This document shows, in pieces, positions 8,507-17,208 of a stretch of 64,000 bases of DNA (position 1 is its first letter; every line of letters starts with the position of its first letter). The stretch is from Novosphingobium sp. (GTDB taxonomy: Bacteria > Pseudomonadota > Alphaproteobacteria > Sphingomonadales > Sphingomonadaceae): NCBI RefSeq assembly GCF_030696665.1, contig NZ_JAUYRV010000053.1, positions 1 through 64,000 on the forward strand, read 5' to 3'. The position numbers were made by a program, and so were the translations under genes. The notes beneath the pieces were generated by a model that saw only the letters and a program-made list of their open reading frames with translations, was not told where the DNA came from and searched no databases.

Positions 8507-9177
8507 GCCGGGTTGCGGACCGCAGCGAGCACGAATGCAATACTGTTCGCCCGCCATGCGGCGCTGTCCATGTCGGCACCGGCACGGGTCCGGGCGACTA
8601 GGGTGACCATCGGCGAAGTTGCAAACCATGTGGTGACAAAGCTGTAGATTGCCCAGAACAACTGGTCTGCATCGCAATCGGGCCGAAACACACCCTCGGC
8701 GATGCCGCGCTCCACGATCGGACGCAGCACTTCGTCGATCAGCGTTCGCAACACTGCCGCCAGCGGGCTTGCCTTGCCAACGTGAACGAAGGCATGCTGC
8801 GCCTCATCAATGGTCATCCGCGCGATCTGCGGGCGTTCGACAAATTCGCGGAACATATTCTGCATGAATTGTGTCAGCGCGTCTTCGGGGGCAAGCGCGG
8901 CATACTCGTCGCGTCCGATGAATACGGCGGTATTTTCGGCGGCCTCTCTCAGGATGATCGTGTAGAGATCGGACTTGCTGCCGAAGTAGTAATACAACAG
9001 CTGCTTGGACACTTTGGCGCGGCGGCAGATCGAATCCACGGTCGAGCCGTCGAAGCCGTGGGCGGCAAACTCTTCCTTTGCTGCGTCCACGATGTCGGCA
9101 ATCGTGGTGGCGTTCGACGTGCGCCGACCTCGCACCGAAGGCGCTTCAGCAGAGTGGCACTGGCCGCTGGTTGGCAT
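8503..9177 (-). CDS. TetR-family transcriptional regulator
   Basis: The 224-residue protein has an N-terminal helix-turn-helix (TTIADIVDAAKEEFAAHGF, then STVDSICRRAKVSKQLLYYYF) and a ligand-binding C-terminal domain (DEVLRPIVERGIAEGVFRPD). It probably represses transcription until a ligand binds. It is divergent from the SDR/DUF1330/OYE operon across a 167-bp spacer. An imperfect inverted repeat (GCGTT...AACGC, 9218-9247) with AT-rich centre in that spacer is a weak operator candidate; the cluster palindrome is absent here. The ATG at 9177 follows GGGTGAGAA. Confidence 0.9.
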   Translation of the reverse strand: MPTSGQCHSAEAPSVRGRRTSNATTIADIVDAAKEEFAAHGFDGSTVDSICRRAKVSKQLLYYYFGSKSDLYTIILREAAENTAVFIGRDEYAALAPEDALTQFMQNMFREFVERPQIARMTIDEAQHAFVHVGKASPLAAVLRTLIDEVLRPIVERGIAEGVFRPDCDADQLFWAIYSFVTTWFATSPMVTLVARTRAGADMDSAAWRANSIAFVLAAVRNPA

Positions 9178-9344
9178 TTCTCACCCTCTCCCGACCGGGC
9201 ATCCACGCCCTGACCAAGCGTTGAATTATTGCCTTATGCGATAACGCCAGCGCGACCTAAACACAACGCCTGCGCCGCAGCGCTCCGGCTTCTGCGCCGC
9301 GCCGATCTTCCGACATAACGATAAAAAACCTTGAGAGGATGCAG

Positions 9345-10160
9345 ATGTTGTTTGGAAATCTGAACGAACGCGTGGCGATCGTCACCGGATCGGGCGCCAA
9401 CATCGGTGAGGCTTGTGCCAAGGCGCTGGCCGGGGCCGGCGCACATGTTGTCGTCGCCGACATTAACCTTGGCGCGGCAGAAACCGTTGCCGCCGCGATC
9501 GTGGCATCAGGCGGCAGCGCAATGGCGCACTACCTTGATCTGGCCGAAGAACAGAGCATCATCGATCTGGTATCCGCCACCGTCGCCAAATACGGCCGCA
9601 TCGATATTCTGCACAACAACGCCGCCGATACGCGGCCCGATTTCATGGCGCAGGACAAGTCGATTCCCGAAATGACAACCGAAGTCTGGGACCGGACTTT
9701 TGCGATCAACACGCGCGGACCAATGTTGATGATCAAGCATGTTGCCCCGCACATGATCACAGGCGGCGGGGGTTCGATCATCAACACCGGGTCCGGCTCA
9801 GCCATTCTGGGCGATGTGTTCCACCCCGCCTATTCAACCTCGAAGGGCGCGCTGCACACACTTACGCGCAACGTTGCGGCGCAGCTGGGCCGTCATAATA
9901 TCCGCTGCAACGCGGTGCTGCCGGGATTGGTCCTGAGCAAGGGCGCACGCGAGATCATGACGGCGGGAGAGATCGATTTCATCCAGCGCCACGTACTGCT
10001 GCCCCGCCAGAGCACGCCCGAGGATATTGCAGGCCCGGTGCTGTTCCTTGCGTCCGACGCGGGAAGCTTTGTCACAGCGCAGGTATTCAGTGCCGATGGC
10101 GGGATCGTCCACCATTCGCCCTACTACGCCGACGTGATGGCGATGAACGAAACCGCGTGA
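9345..10160 (+). CDS. Short-chain dehydrogenase/reductase (3)
   Basis: The 271-residue classical SDR has the cofactor loop TGSGANIG near residue 14, VADINLG for NAD preference, HNNAA, and the catalytic S...Y-x3-K in NTGSGSAI...AYSTSKGAL. I chose the ATG at 9345 because GAGAGG is 6 bp upstream; the in-frame ATG at 9339 touches that ribosome-binding site. Its C-terminal tail (GGIVHHSPYYADVM) closely resembles that of the SDR at 36106 (GGLIHQPHYADLK), so the two are paralogues and may act on related hydroxyl groups. It heads an operon with the DUF1330 gene 17 bp downstream. Confidence 0.9.
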   Translation: MLFGNLNERVAIVTGSGANIGEACAKALAGAGAHVVVADINLGAAETVAAAIVASGGSAMAHYLDLAEEQSIIDLVSATVAKYGRIDILHNNAADTRPDFMAQDKSIPEMTTEVWDRTFAINTRGPMLMIKHVAPHMITGGGGSIINTGSGSAILGDVFHPAYSTSKGALHTLTRNVAAQLGRHNIRCNAVLPGLVLSKGAREIMTAGEIDFIQRHVLLPRQSTPEDIAGPVLFLASDAGSFVTAQVFSADGGIVHHSPYYADVMAMNETA

Positions 10161-10177
10161 TCTGAGGGGTTGAACCG

Positions 10178-10468
10178 ATGGCATCGTATGTGATGAGCAT
10201 GATGAACAAGCACGACCTCGCCAAATATGGCGAATATTCGGCACAAGGGTTCGTTTCGCTTCAGGGCTTACCGTTCGAGGTGATCGTGGGTGAAAATCTC
10301 GACGTTCTGGAGGGCGACGCGCCCGGCACCAGCGTCGTCGTGATGAAGTTCCCCACCAATGAAGCGGCAATGGCCTGGTACCAATCCGAAGCCTATCAAA
10401 AGGCGATCCCGCTGCGTCACGCCGCTGCCGAAACGATCTTTGCGGTGCACTTCACCGACAATCAATGA
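10178..10468 (+). CDS. DUF1330 domain protein
   Basis: The 96-residue protein is a dimeric alpha-beta barrel of the DUF1330 type (MNKHDLAKYGEYS near the start, VVMKFPTNEAAMAWYQSEAYQ in the middle, ending FAVHFTDNQ). The function of the family is unknown. Members often sit beside dehydrogenases in catabolic operons. It lies between the SDR (17 bp upstream) and the OYE-type reductase (41 bp downstream), so it is probably co-transcribed. Confidence 0.85.
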   Translation: MASYVMSMMNKHDLAKYGEYSAQGFVSLQGLPFEVIVGENLDVLEGDAPGTSVVVMKFPTNEAAMAWYQSEAYQKAIPLRHAAAETIFAVHFTDNQ

Positions 10469-10509
10469 CGCGTAGCTCGCGCAAAGCGGGCACGCTGGAG
10501 GGGATTTCC

Positions 10510-12477
10510 ATGACCAAGTATCCAACAATGTTCAGCCCGATCAAGCTCGGTCGGCTGGAAATCAAGAACCGCGTTTTCATGTCGCCGCACGGCATGGTCG
10601 GACTCGGCATCGGCACTGACCGGCAGGTCGGCTATTTCGAAGCACGCGCCAAGGGCGGCGCGGGCATGATGGTCATTGCCAGCTGCCAGGTAGTGCCTGC
10701 ACCTCTGGTCCCGCCGGGCTGGTTCATCGAGGCCTACAACCCCGAACACATCCCCGCGATCCGCCGGATCGTCGATGCCGCGCACAAGCATGGCGCGAAG
10801 ATCGCGGTGCAGGGCGTGTGGATGATGGCCGATCCCGCCACCGCCCAGCCTTCGGGCATCGCGCCGCATACCGTGCTGTCCGATACGCAGCCTCGCACGA
10901 TGACGACGGCTGAGGTCGAACAACTGATCGAGGCTCATGCCGTTGCCGCCTTCCACGCTCAGGAAGCTGGCGCCGATGGCTTCGAATTTCCGATCAGCGG
11001 CGGTGCCGGCCTTGGTTCCTTCACTTCCGAATTGTACAACCAGCGCACTGACAAATATGGCGGCAGTCTGGCAAACCGGATGCGCGCTATCGTTGAAATC
11101 GTCGAGGCGATCCGCCGCCGCGTGCGGCCCGATTTTGCCATCGGCATCGCGGTCAACGCCGATGAGTCCACGCTGGGTGCGGCCGGGATCGATGACGGAA
11201 TTGCCCAGTGCAAGATCCTTGAAGACACCGGCATGGTTGATTGGCTGCGCATCACCGCGCGCGGGCAGAAGCCGCAGATGACGCAGTATCACTACCCGTC
11301 GTCGTATATGGGCCAAGAGGGCACGCACCTTGACGCTGCCGAAGCGGTAAAGAAGGCGGTCAAGCTGCCCGTGGTCAGCGGCGGGCGCATCCTCACGCCA
11401 GCTTTCGCCGATCAAGCCATTGTCGATGGCCGCTGCGACATGGTTTTCGTGGCGCGGTCGGTGATTGCCGACCCCGAATGGCCCAACAAGTGCCGCGATG
11501 ACCAGACCGCCGAAATCCGCGCCTGCATCGGCGATCTGGAGGGCTGCTTCCTGCGCTCCTGCTTCGGGCAGGCCGTCGGCTGCACGGTCAATCCCGACAT
11601 CGGTTTTGAGCATGAAGGGCCGGTGCCACGTGCCGAAACCGCAAAGAACGTGGTCATCGTCGGCGCGGGGCCTGCTGGAATGCAGGCGGCGCTGACCGCA
11701 TCGCAGCGCGGCCACAAGGTCACGCTGCTTGAAAAGTCAGACCGGATCGGCGGCCATGTGACCATGCAGGCGATGCTGCCAGGCCTTGAAGACCGGGCGG
11801 AACTGATCCGCTGGCTCAAGCTGCAACTGGACAAGGCCGGGGTGACGATCCAGACCGGAACTGAAGCCACGGCAGCGTCAATCAAGGCGCTGTCCGCCGA
11901 TGCGGTGATCATCGCCACCGGCGCGCGCTATTCCACAACCGGGGCAAGCAAGGCGCAATTGACCGGTGTGCCCGGCGCACATCTGCCCCATGTGCTGACG
12001 CCTGAGGACGTGCTGCTCGACCATGCGCGGCTGGGCCAGCGCATCGTGGTTTATGATAACACCTCCTACGAAGTCGGCCCCGGCGTGGCCGAACACCTCG
12101 CGGATCTGGGCAAGGACGTGTTTCTTGTCACCATCGATTCCGCGATGGCAATGTCGGTCACAGAACTCGGCCTGAACAAGGTGATCGCGCGCCGTCTCTT
12201 GCCCAAGGTCACGTTCCTGCCCACCACTGCAATCACGCGAATCGATGAATCCGACGTCCATCTGCGCGGCTCCCTGTCGGGGGAAACCACGGTTCTCAAA
12301 GGCATCGACAACACCATTCTGGTCACTTCGAAACCCCCGGAGGAGAGCCTCTACCACGCGCTGATCGCCGACCTGCCCGGTGTGCACATTATCGGCGATG
12401 CGCGCGAGGCCCGCTGGAGCGTGTTTGCCACTGACGAGGCGATCAAGGACGGAAGACGGATCGGCCTCGCGGTCTGA
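10510..12477 (+). CDS. NADH:flavin oxidoreductase, 2,4-dienoyl-CoA reductase/BaiCD-BaiH type
   Basis: The 655-residue protein has an FMN-binding TIM barrel (residues 1-335; RTDKYGGSLANRMR), an iron-sulfur segment near 338-365 and a C-terminal FAD/NAD(P) module (VVIVGAGPAGMQAAL near 380). Relatives reduce dienoyl-CoA or unsaturated steroid-CoA. Two features are unusual. The barrel block that normally reads HGAHGYL is FPISGGAGL, so the substrate-binding His pair is missing. The cluster motif C-x2-C-x3-C-x11-C reads CIGDLEGC...CTVNP, with Asp in place of the second Cys and an extra Cys nearby. I chose the ATG at 10510 (GGAGGGGATTTCC). A hairpin terminator follows. Confidence 0.88.
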   Translation: MTKYPTMFSPIKLGRLEIKNRVFMSPHGMVGLGIGTDRQVGYFEARAKGGAGMMVIASCQVVPAPLVPPGWFIEAYNPEHIPAIRRIVDAAHKHGAKIAVQGVWMMADPATAQPSGIAPHTVLSDTQPRTMTTAEVEQLIEAHAVAAFHAQEAGADGFEFPISGGAGLGSFTSELYNQRTDKYGGSLANRMRAIVEIVEAIRRRVRPDFAIGIAVNADESTLGAAGIDDGIAQCKILEDTGMVDWLRITARGQKPQMTQYHYPSSYMGQEGTHLDAAEAVKKAVKLPVVSGGRILTPAFADQAIVDGRCDMVFVARSVIADPEWPNKCRDDQTAEIRACIGDLEGCFLRSCFGQAVGCTVNPDIGFEHEGPVPRAETAKNVVIVGAGPAGMQAALTASQRGHKVTLLEKSDRIGGHVTMQAMLPGLEDRAELIRWLKLQLDKAGVTIQTGTEATAASIKALSADAVIIATGARYSTTGASKAQLTGVPGAHLPHVLTPEDVLLDHARLGQRIVVYDNTSYEVGPGVAEHLADLGKDVFLVTIDSAMAMSVTELGLNKVIARRLLPKVTFLPTTAITRIDESDVHLRGSLSGETTVLKGIDNTILVTSKPPEESLYHALIADLPGVHIIGDAREARWSVFATDEAIKDGRRIGLAV

Positions 12478-12481
12478 TCCG

Positions 12482-12519
12482 GTGCAGCATCGTGATCATG
12501 AGGGGTCACGATGCTGCAC
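12482..12519 (+). terminator. Hairpin terminator after the OYE-type gene
   Basis: A perfect 14-bp stem: GTGCAGCATCGTGA at 12482-12495 and its complement at 12506-12519, with a 10-nt loop, starting 5 bp after the stop. The following tract GCAATTTTCG has only a short U run, so efficiency is uncertain. Confidence 0.7.
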
Positions 12520-12541
12520 GCAATTTTCGCCTTCCCGGCGG

Positions 12542-12557
12542 CCTTTCGTAAGATAGG
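12542..12557. promoter_or_regulatory. 16-bp cluster palindrome (thiolase operon promoter)
   Basis: CCTTTC-GTAA-GATAGG, 75 bp before the thiolase start. It is an exact match to CCTNNC-N4-GNNAGG with nearly perfect dyad symmetry. Confidence 0.68.
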
Positions 12558-12632
12558 TGTGAAGCGGTCGGCTCCCGCACAGTTGCACCCTCTACATCAT
12601 TTGGTCTCATCCATTTTTGCAGGGCAGTATTC

Positions 12633-13835
12633 ATGGAAGCCTACATCTACGATCATGTTCGTACCCCGCGCGGCAAGGGCCGCCCCGATGGTGCGTTGCA
12701 TGAGGTAACCTCGGTCGAAATGGCCACCCAGCTGCTGCAGGCGCTGCGCGACCGCAACGATCTTGATACCTCGCTGCTTGATGATGTGATCCTGGGCATG
12801 GCGCAGCCGGTTGGCGAACAGGGCGGCGTGCTCGCCCGTGCCGCCGTGCTGCAGGCAGGTTATGCGCAGACCGTGGCAGGCCAGCAGGTCCACCGCTTCT
12901 GCGCATCGGGCCTTGATGCCGTCAGCCTGATCGCAGCGCAGGTCCATTCGGGCATGATTCAGGCCGGGATCGGCGGCGGCGTTGAATCGATGAGCCGCAC
13001 GGTGATGGGCTATGACTCGGGCGCATGGACATCCGATCCGGCGGTCGCTTTCCACAACTACTACGCGCCGCAAGGCATCGGTGCAGACATCATCGCAACG
13101 CTTGATGGCTTCAGCCGCGAAGACGTCGATGGCTTTGCGGTCGAAAGCCAGCGCAAGGCTGCGCACGCGTGGGAAAACGGTTACTTCAAGAACTCGGTCG
13201 TTCCGGTGAAGGACATCCTTGGCGAAGTCCTGCTCGACCATGACGAGCATATGCGCCCCGGCACGACTGTTGAAAGCCTCGCCAAGCTCAAGCCTGCGTT
13301 CGCAGGCTACGGCAAGGGCGGGTTCGAAGCCGTTGCCAAGGCCAAGTATCCCCAGATCGAGGAACTCAGCTACGTCCACCACGGCGGCAACAGCTCGGGA
13401 ATCGTCGATGGCGCAGGCATCGTGCTGGTCGGGTCGAAGGAATTCGGCGAACGCGCTGGTCTCAAACCGCGTGGCCGCATCCGGGCCTATGCCAACATCG
13501 GTTCCGAACCCACGATCATGCTGACCGCGCCAGGCGCGTGTTCGGACAAGGCGCTGAAGAATGCGGGCATGAGCCGCAGCGACATCGACCTGTGGGAACT
13601 GAACGAGGCCTTTGCCAGCGTCGTCATGCGCTATCAGCGCGAAATGGGCATCCCCGATGACAAGATCAACGTAAACGGCGGCGCGATTGCGATGGGCCAT
13701 CCGCTGGGAGCCACTGGCGCGATGATCCTTGGCACCGTGCTCGATGAATTGGAACGGCGCGATTTGCAGACCGGGCTTATCACGCTGTGCGCCGCCAACG
13801 GGCTGGGCACGGCATCGATCATCGAACGCGTCTGA
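12633..13835 (+). CDS. Acetyl-CoA C-acyltransferase (thiolase)
   Basis: The 400-residue thiolase performs CoA-dependent cleavage of 3-ketoacyl-CoA. The nucleophile Cys90 lies in HRFCASGLDAV, the catalytic His356 in AMGHPLGATGA, and the second catalytic Cys386 in TLCAANGLG, where most thiolases have CxGGG or CIGGGQG. The HHGGNSSGIVDGAG block replaces the usual ANSSG context. It is first in a beta-oxidation operon, 33 bp ahead of the FadJ-like gene, with a palindromic site 75 bp upstream. No strong ribosome-binding site is seen; the best is GCAGGGCAG about 10 bp before the ATG. Confidence 0.93.
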   Translation: MEAYIYDHVRTPRGKGRPDGALHEVTSVEMATQLLQALRDRNDLDTSLLDDVILGMAQPVGEQGGVLARAAVLQAGYAQTVAGQQVHRFCASGLDAVSLIAAQVHSGMIQAGIGGGVESMSRTVMGYDSGAWTSDPAVAFHNYYAPQGIGADIIATLDGFSREDVDGFAVESQRKAAHAWENGYFKNSVVPVKDILGEVLLDHDEHMRPGTTVESLAKLKPAFAGYGKGGFEAVAKAKYPQIEELSYVHHGGNSSGIVDGAGIVLVGSKEFGERAGLKPRGRIRAYANIGSEPTIMLTAPGACSDKALKNAGMSRSDIDLWELNEAFASVVMRYQREMGIPDDKINVNGGAIAMGHPLGATGAMILGTVLDELERRDLQTGLITLCAANGLGTASIIERV

Positions 13836-13868
13836 CGCGCACTCAACGTCTTTTTAAGCGGAAAACCC

Positions 13869-16049
13869 ATGCAGAACCTCAAACTCGAAACGAACGCCGA
13901 CGGCTTCGCGATCCTGACGCTGGATGCCGCCGGGCAGACCATGAACGTCGTCAACGACGCCTTCCTTGCCGATATGGAAGCGGCCATCGCCCAGATCGCT
14001 GCCGATGACAGCATCAAGGGTGTGATCCTGACCTCGGGCAAGCCCGCGTTCATGGCCGGGGCCGACCTCACGCAATTGGTGCAAGGCTTCGGCACGCTGA
14101 CCAAACAGGACGCCTTCGCCTTCTCGCAGCGCGCCACGCGCATGCACCGCGCGATCGAGCAATCGGGCAAGCCGTGGGTGGCCGCGCTCAATGGACTGGC
14201 GCTTGGCGGCGGCTTCGAACTTGCGCTGGCGTGCCATCGCCGCGTGCTGGTGGATAATCCCAAGGCGCTGGTCGGGCTGCCCGAAGTCAACGTCGGGCTG
14301 CTGCCGGGTTCAGGCGGCACGGTGCGTCTGGCGCTGCTGGTTGGCTACAAAAAGGCACTGGACCTGCTGCTGTCGGGCCGCAACGTTGGCCCTGCCGAAG
14401 CTTTGAAGCTAGGGATTGTCGATGAAGTCGTGCCCGCAGACAAGCTGATCGATACAGCGCGCGCATGGCTTGCCACCGGACCCGATCCAGTGCGTCCGTG
14501 GGACGTCAAGGGTTGGGTGCCGCCGCAGAAAAAGGGCCTGACGGTTCCAGAAGATTCCGTTGGCTATATGATGGCCGCAGGCGCGATTGCGCAGAAGGGT
14601 TACAACACGCCCGCACCGCAGGCGATCCTGTCGGCGGTGTTCGAAGGGCAGCAACTGCCGTTCGACAAGGCGCTGGCAGTGGAAGGCAAGTATTTCGCCA
14701 AGCTGCTGACCGATCCTGTCGCGCGCAACATCATCCGCACCACCTTCATTTCGAAGCTGGCCGCCGAAAAGGGCGCGCGCCGTCCGGCAGGCGTGCCCAA
14801 GTCCGAAGTGAAAAAGCTGGGCGTGTTGGGCGCGGGCATGATGGGCGCCGGCATCGCCTTCGTCTCGGCCACCGCCGGGATCGAAGTTGTGCTGCTGGAC
14901 CGCGACGTGCCGTCGGCTGAAAAGGGCAAGGCCTATACCGCCAAGGCACAGGCCAAGCTGATCGAGAAGGGCAAGCTTAGCCAAGACAAGGCCGACGCAG
15001 TGCTGGCGCGGATCACGCCGACCGACGATTATGCGCTGCTCGAAGGTTGCGACATGATCGTCGAAGCCGTGTTCGAGGACACCGCGATCAAGGCCGAAAC
15101 CACGCGCAAGGCCGAAGCGGTGATCCCGACGACTGCCGTGTTCGCATCCAACACCTCGTCGCTGCCGATCTCGGCGCTGGCCACGGCTTCGTCGCGGCCC
15201 GACCAGTTCATCGGCATCCACTTCTTTTCGCCGGTTGACCGCATGGGTCTGGTCGAAGTGATCGTGGGCAAGCAGACATCGAAGGAAACCCTGGCCAAGT
15301 CGCTCGATTTCATCGCACAACTGCGCAAGACGCCGATCGTGGTCAACGATTCACGCGGGTTCTACACCAGCCGCGTGTTCCGCATGTTCATCTTCGAAGG
15401 CGTGGCGATGCTGGAGGATGGCGTCGAACCCGCCCGTATCGAAAATGCCGCCAAGGCCGCAGGCTTCCCGATCGGGCCGCTCGCGCTGCTTGATGAAGTG
15501 ACAATGGAATTGCCGGTCAAGATCGTGGACGAAGCCGCGCGCGATTCCGCCGACACCGAGAACAAGTACACCATCGAACGCGGCATGAAGGTGCTCGGCC
15601 GGATGATCGAACTGGGCCGGGGCAGCCGCAAGGCAGGCGGCGGTTTCTACGAATATCCCGCAACCGGCGGCAAGCATCTGTGGGCAGGGCTGGCACAGGA
15701 ATTCCCCGTGTCCGAAACCCAGCCGGATCAGGAAGAACTCAAGAAGCGCTTCCTCTATTCGCAGGCCAACGAAACCGCGCAGACCTTCGAAGAAGGCGTG
15801 CTCGAAACGCCCGAGGACGCCGATCTTGGCGCGATCTATGGCTGGGGCTTCCCGGCCTGGACCGGCGGCACGCTGAGCTACATCGACACGGTCGGTATTG
15901 CCGCATTCGTGGCAGAGTCGGACCGGCTCGCACAACTGTATGGCCCGCGCTTTGCCCCATCTGCATGGTTGCGCGCCAAGGCGGCAAAGGGTGAAGGTTT
16001 CTATCCCGCCGCCAACCAGCCCGCTGCCAAGGAGTTGACCTCAGCATGA
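13869..16049 (+). CDS. Bifunctional enoyl-CoA hydratase/3-hydroxyacyl-CoA dehydrogenase (FadB/FadJ type)
   Basis: The 726-residue fusion has an N-terminal crotonase domain (residues 1-200; AGADLT and GLALGGGFELALACH for the oxyanion hole, GLPEVNVGLLPGSGG with the catalytic acids) and a 3-hydroxyacyl-CoA dehydrogenase domain from about 315 (LGVLGAGMMGAGIAFV for NAD; ASNTSSLPI; GIHFFSPVDRMGLVEVI with the catalytic His). Two HAD C-terminal domains follow. It hydrates trans-enoyl-CoA and oxidises the product to 3-ketoacyl-CoA. The final ATGA overlaps the acyl-CoA dehydrogenase start, so the pair is coupled. It probably handles side-chain or ring-opened acyl-CoA from the cluster substrate. Confidence 0.94.
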   Translation: MQNLKLETNADGFAILTLDAAGQTMNVVNDAFLADMEAAIAQIAADDSIKGVILTSGKPAFMAGADLTQLVQGFGTLTKQDAFAFSQRATRMHRAIEQSGKPWVAALNGLALGGGFELALACHRRVLVDNPKALVGLPEVNVGLLPGSGGTVRLALLVGYKKALDLLLSGRNVGPAEALKLGIVDEVVPADKLIDTARAWLATGPDPVRPWDVKGWVPPQKKGLTVPEDSVGYMMAAGAIAQKGYNTPAPQAILSAVFEGQQLPFDKALAVEGKYFAKLLTDPVARNIIRTTFISKLAAEKGARRPAGVPKSEVKKLGVLGAGMMGAGIAFVSATAGIEVVLLDRDVPSAEKGKAYTAKAQAKLIEKGKLSQDKADAVLARITPTDDYALLEGCDMIVEAVFEDTAIKAETTRKAEAVIPTTAVFASNTSSLPISALATASSRPDQFIGIHFFSPVDRMGLVEVIVGKQTSKETLAKSLDFIAQLRKTPIVVNDSRGFYTSRVFRMFIFEGVAMLEDGVEPARIENAAKAAGFPIGPLALLDEVTMELPVKIVDEAARDSADTENKYTIERGMKVLGRMIELGRGSRKAGGGFYEYPATGGKHLWAGLAQEFPVSETQPDQEELKKRFLYSQANETAQTFEEGVLETPEDADLGAIYGWGFPAWTGGTLSYIDTVGIAAFVAESDRLAQLYGPRFAPSAWLRAKAAKGEGFYPAANQPAAKELTSA

Positions 16050-17203
16050 AGCGCGTGATCTTCGAATCGGAACACGAACAGTTCCGCGACAGCGTGATCA
16101 AGTTCATGCAGGCCGAAGTTGGCCCTCACGCCGAAAAGTGGCGCGAGGAAGGCATGGTCCCGCGCGAACTGTACCGCAAGGCGGGCGAACAGGGCCTGCT
16201 GTGCACATGGGCCGATGAGAAATACGGCGGGGCGGGCATCGACGATTTTCGCTTCGAACAAATCATCATCGAAGAGAACATGCGCCACGGCGACATCGGC
16301 TTCTACATCAACCTGCACAACGATCTGGTCGCGCCCTATATCGCCAAGCTGGGCAATGACGAGCAGAAGGATCGCTGGATGCCGGGCATCGTCTCGGGCG
16401 AGAAGATCCTTGCGGTGGCGATGACCGAACCTTCAACCGGGTCCGACCTTGCGGGCATGAAGACCCGCGCCGAGGACAAGGGCGATCACTGGCTGCTGAA
16501 CGGCGCAAAGACCTACATCTCGAACGGCATCCTGTCCGATCTGATCGTGGTTGCCGCGCGCACCGATCCGGAAAGCCGCCATGGCCTCAGCCTGCTGGTG
16601 GTCGAACGCGGGATGGAAGGCTTTGAACGCGGGCGCAAGCTGGCCAAGATGGGCCTTCACGCGCAGGACACCGCCGAACTGTTCTTCAACGACGTCAAAG
16701 TGCCCAAGGCCAACATGCTCGGCGATCCGGGGCAGGGCTTCCGCTATCTTGCGCGGTTTCTGGCGCAGGAACGTCTGGTCGCGGCCATCGGCTTCATGGC
16801 GACCGCGCAGACCGCGTTCGACATCACACTCGACTATGTGAAAGAGCGCAAGGCTTTCGGCAAACCCATCGGCGCGTTCCAGAACACCCGGTTCAAGATG
16901 GCATCGATGCGCACCGAGCTCGATGCCGCGCAGACCTATATCGACCAGCTGGTACTGCTGCTCAACGCGGGCGAACTTACCGCAGAGGATGCCTCCGGCG
17001 CAAAGCTGCTGTCGTCGGAACTTGAAGGCCGGGTGATGGACGAATGCGTCCAGTTCCACGGTGGCGCAGGCTACATGGAGGAATACCGCATCAGCCGCAT
17101 GTATACCGACGCGCGCATCAGCCGAATTTTTGCGGGAACATCGGAAATCATGCGCGAGATCATCGGCCGGGGGCTGGGCCTCGACGAACGCAAAATGTCC
17201 TGA
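16046..17203 (+). CDS. Acyl-CoA dehydrogenase (1), LCAD/IVD-like active site
   Basis: The 385-residue flavoenzyme has an N-terminal helical domain, a middle beta-domain (VAMTEPSTGSDLAGMKTRA, then GAKTYISNG) and a C-terminal helical domain (ERKAFGKPIGAFQNTRF). The position holding Glu in MCAD (YEGT) reads FAGT. A Glu at residue 325 (LLSSELEG, 14 residues before the GG of FHGGAGY) matches the helix-G base of isovaleryl- and long-chain acyl-CoA dehydrogenases. It introduces the alpha-beta double bond of an acyl-CoA and passes electrons to ETF. It overlaps the FadJ-like gene by 4 bp; the esterase gene starts 5 bp after its stop. Confidence 0.93.
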   Translation: MKRVIFESEHEQFRDSVIKFMQAEVGPHAEKWREEGMVPRELYRKAGEQGLLCTWADEKYGGAGIDDFRFEQIIIEENMRHGDIGFYINLHNDLVAPYIAKLGNDEQKDRWMPGIVSGEKILAVAMTEPSTGSDLAGMKTRAEDKGDHWLLNGAKTYISNGILSDLIVVAARTDPESRHGLSLLVVERGMEGFERGRKLAKMGLHAQDTAELFFNDVKVPKANMLGDPGQGFRYLARFLAQERLVAAIGFMATAQTAFDITLDYVKERKAFGKPIGAFQNTRFKMASMRTELDAAQTYIDQLVLLLNAGELTAEDASGAKLLSSELEGRVMDECVQFHGGAGYMEEYRISRMYTDARISRIFAGTSEIMREIIGRGLGLDERKMS

Positions 17204-17208
17204 CCGCC

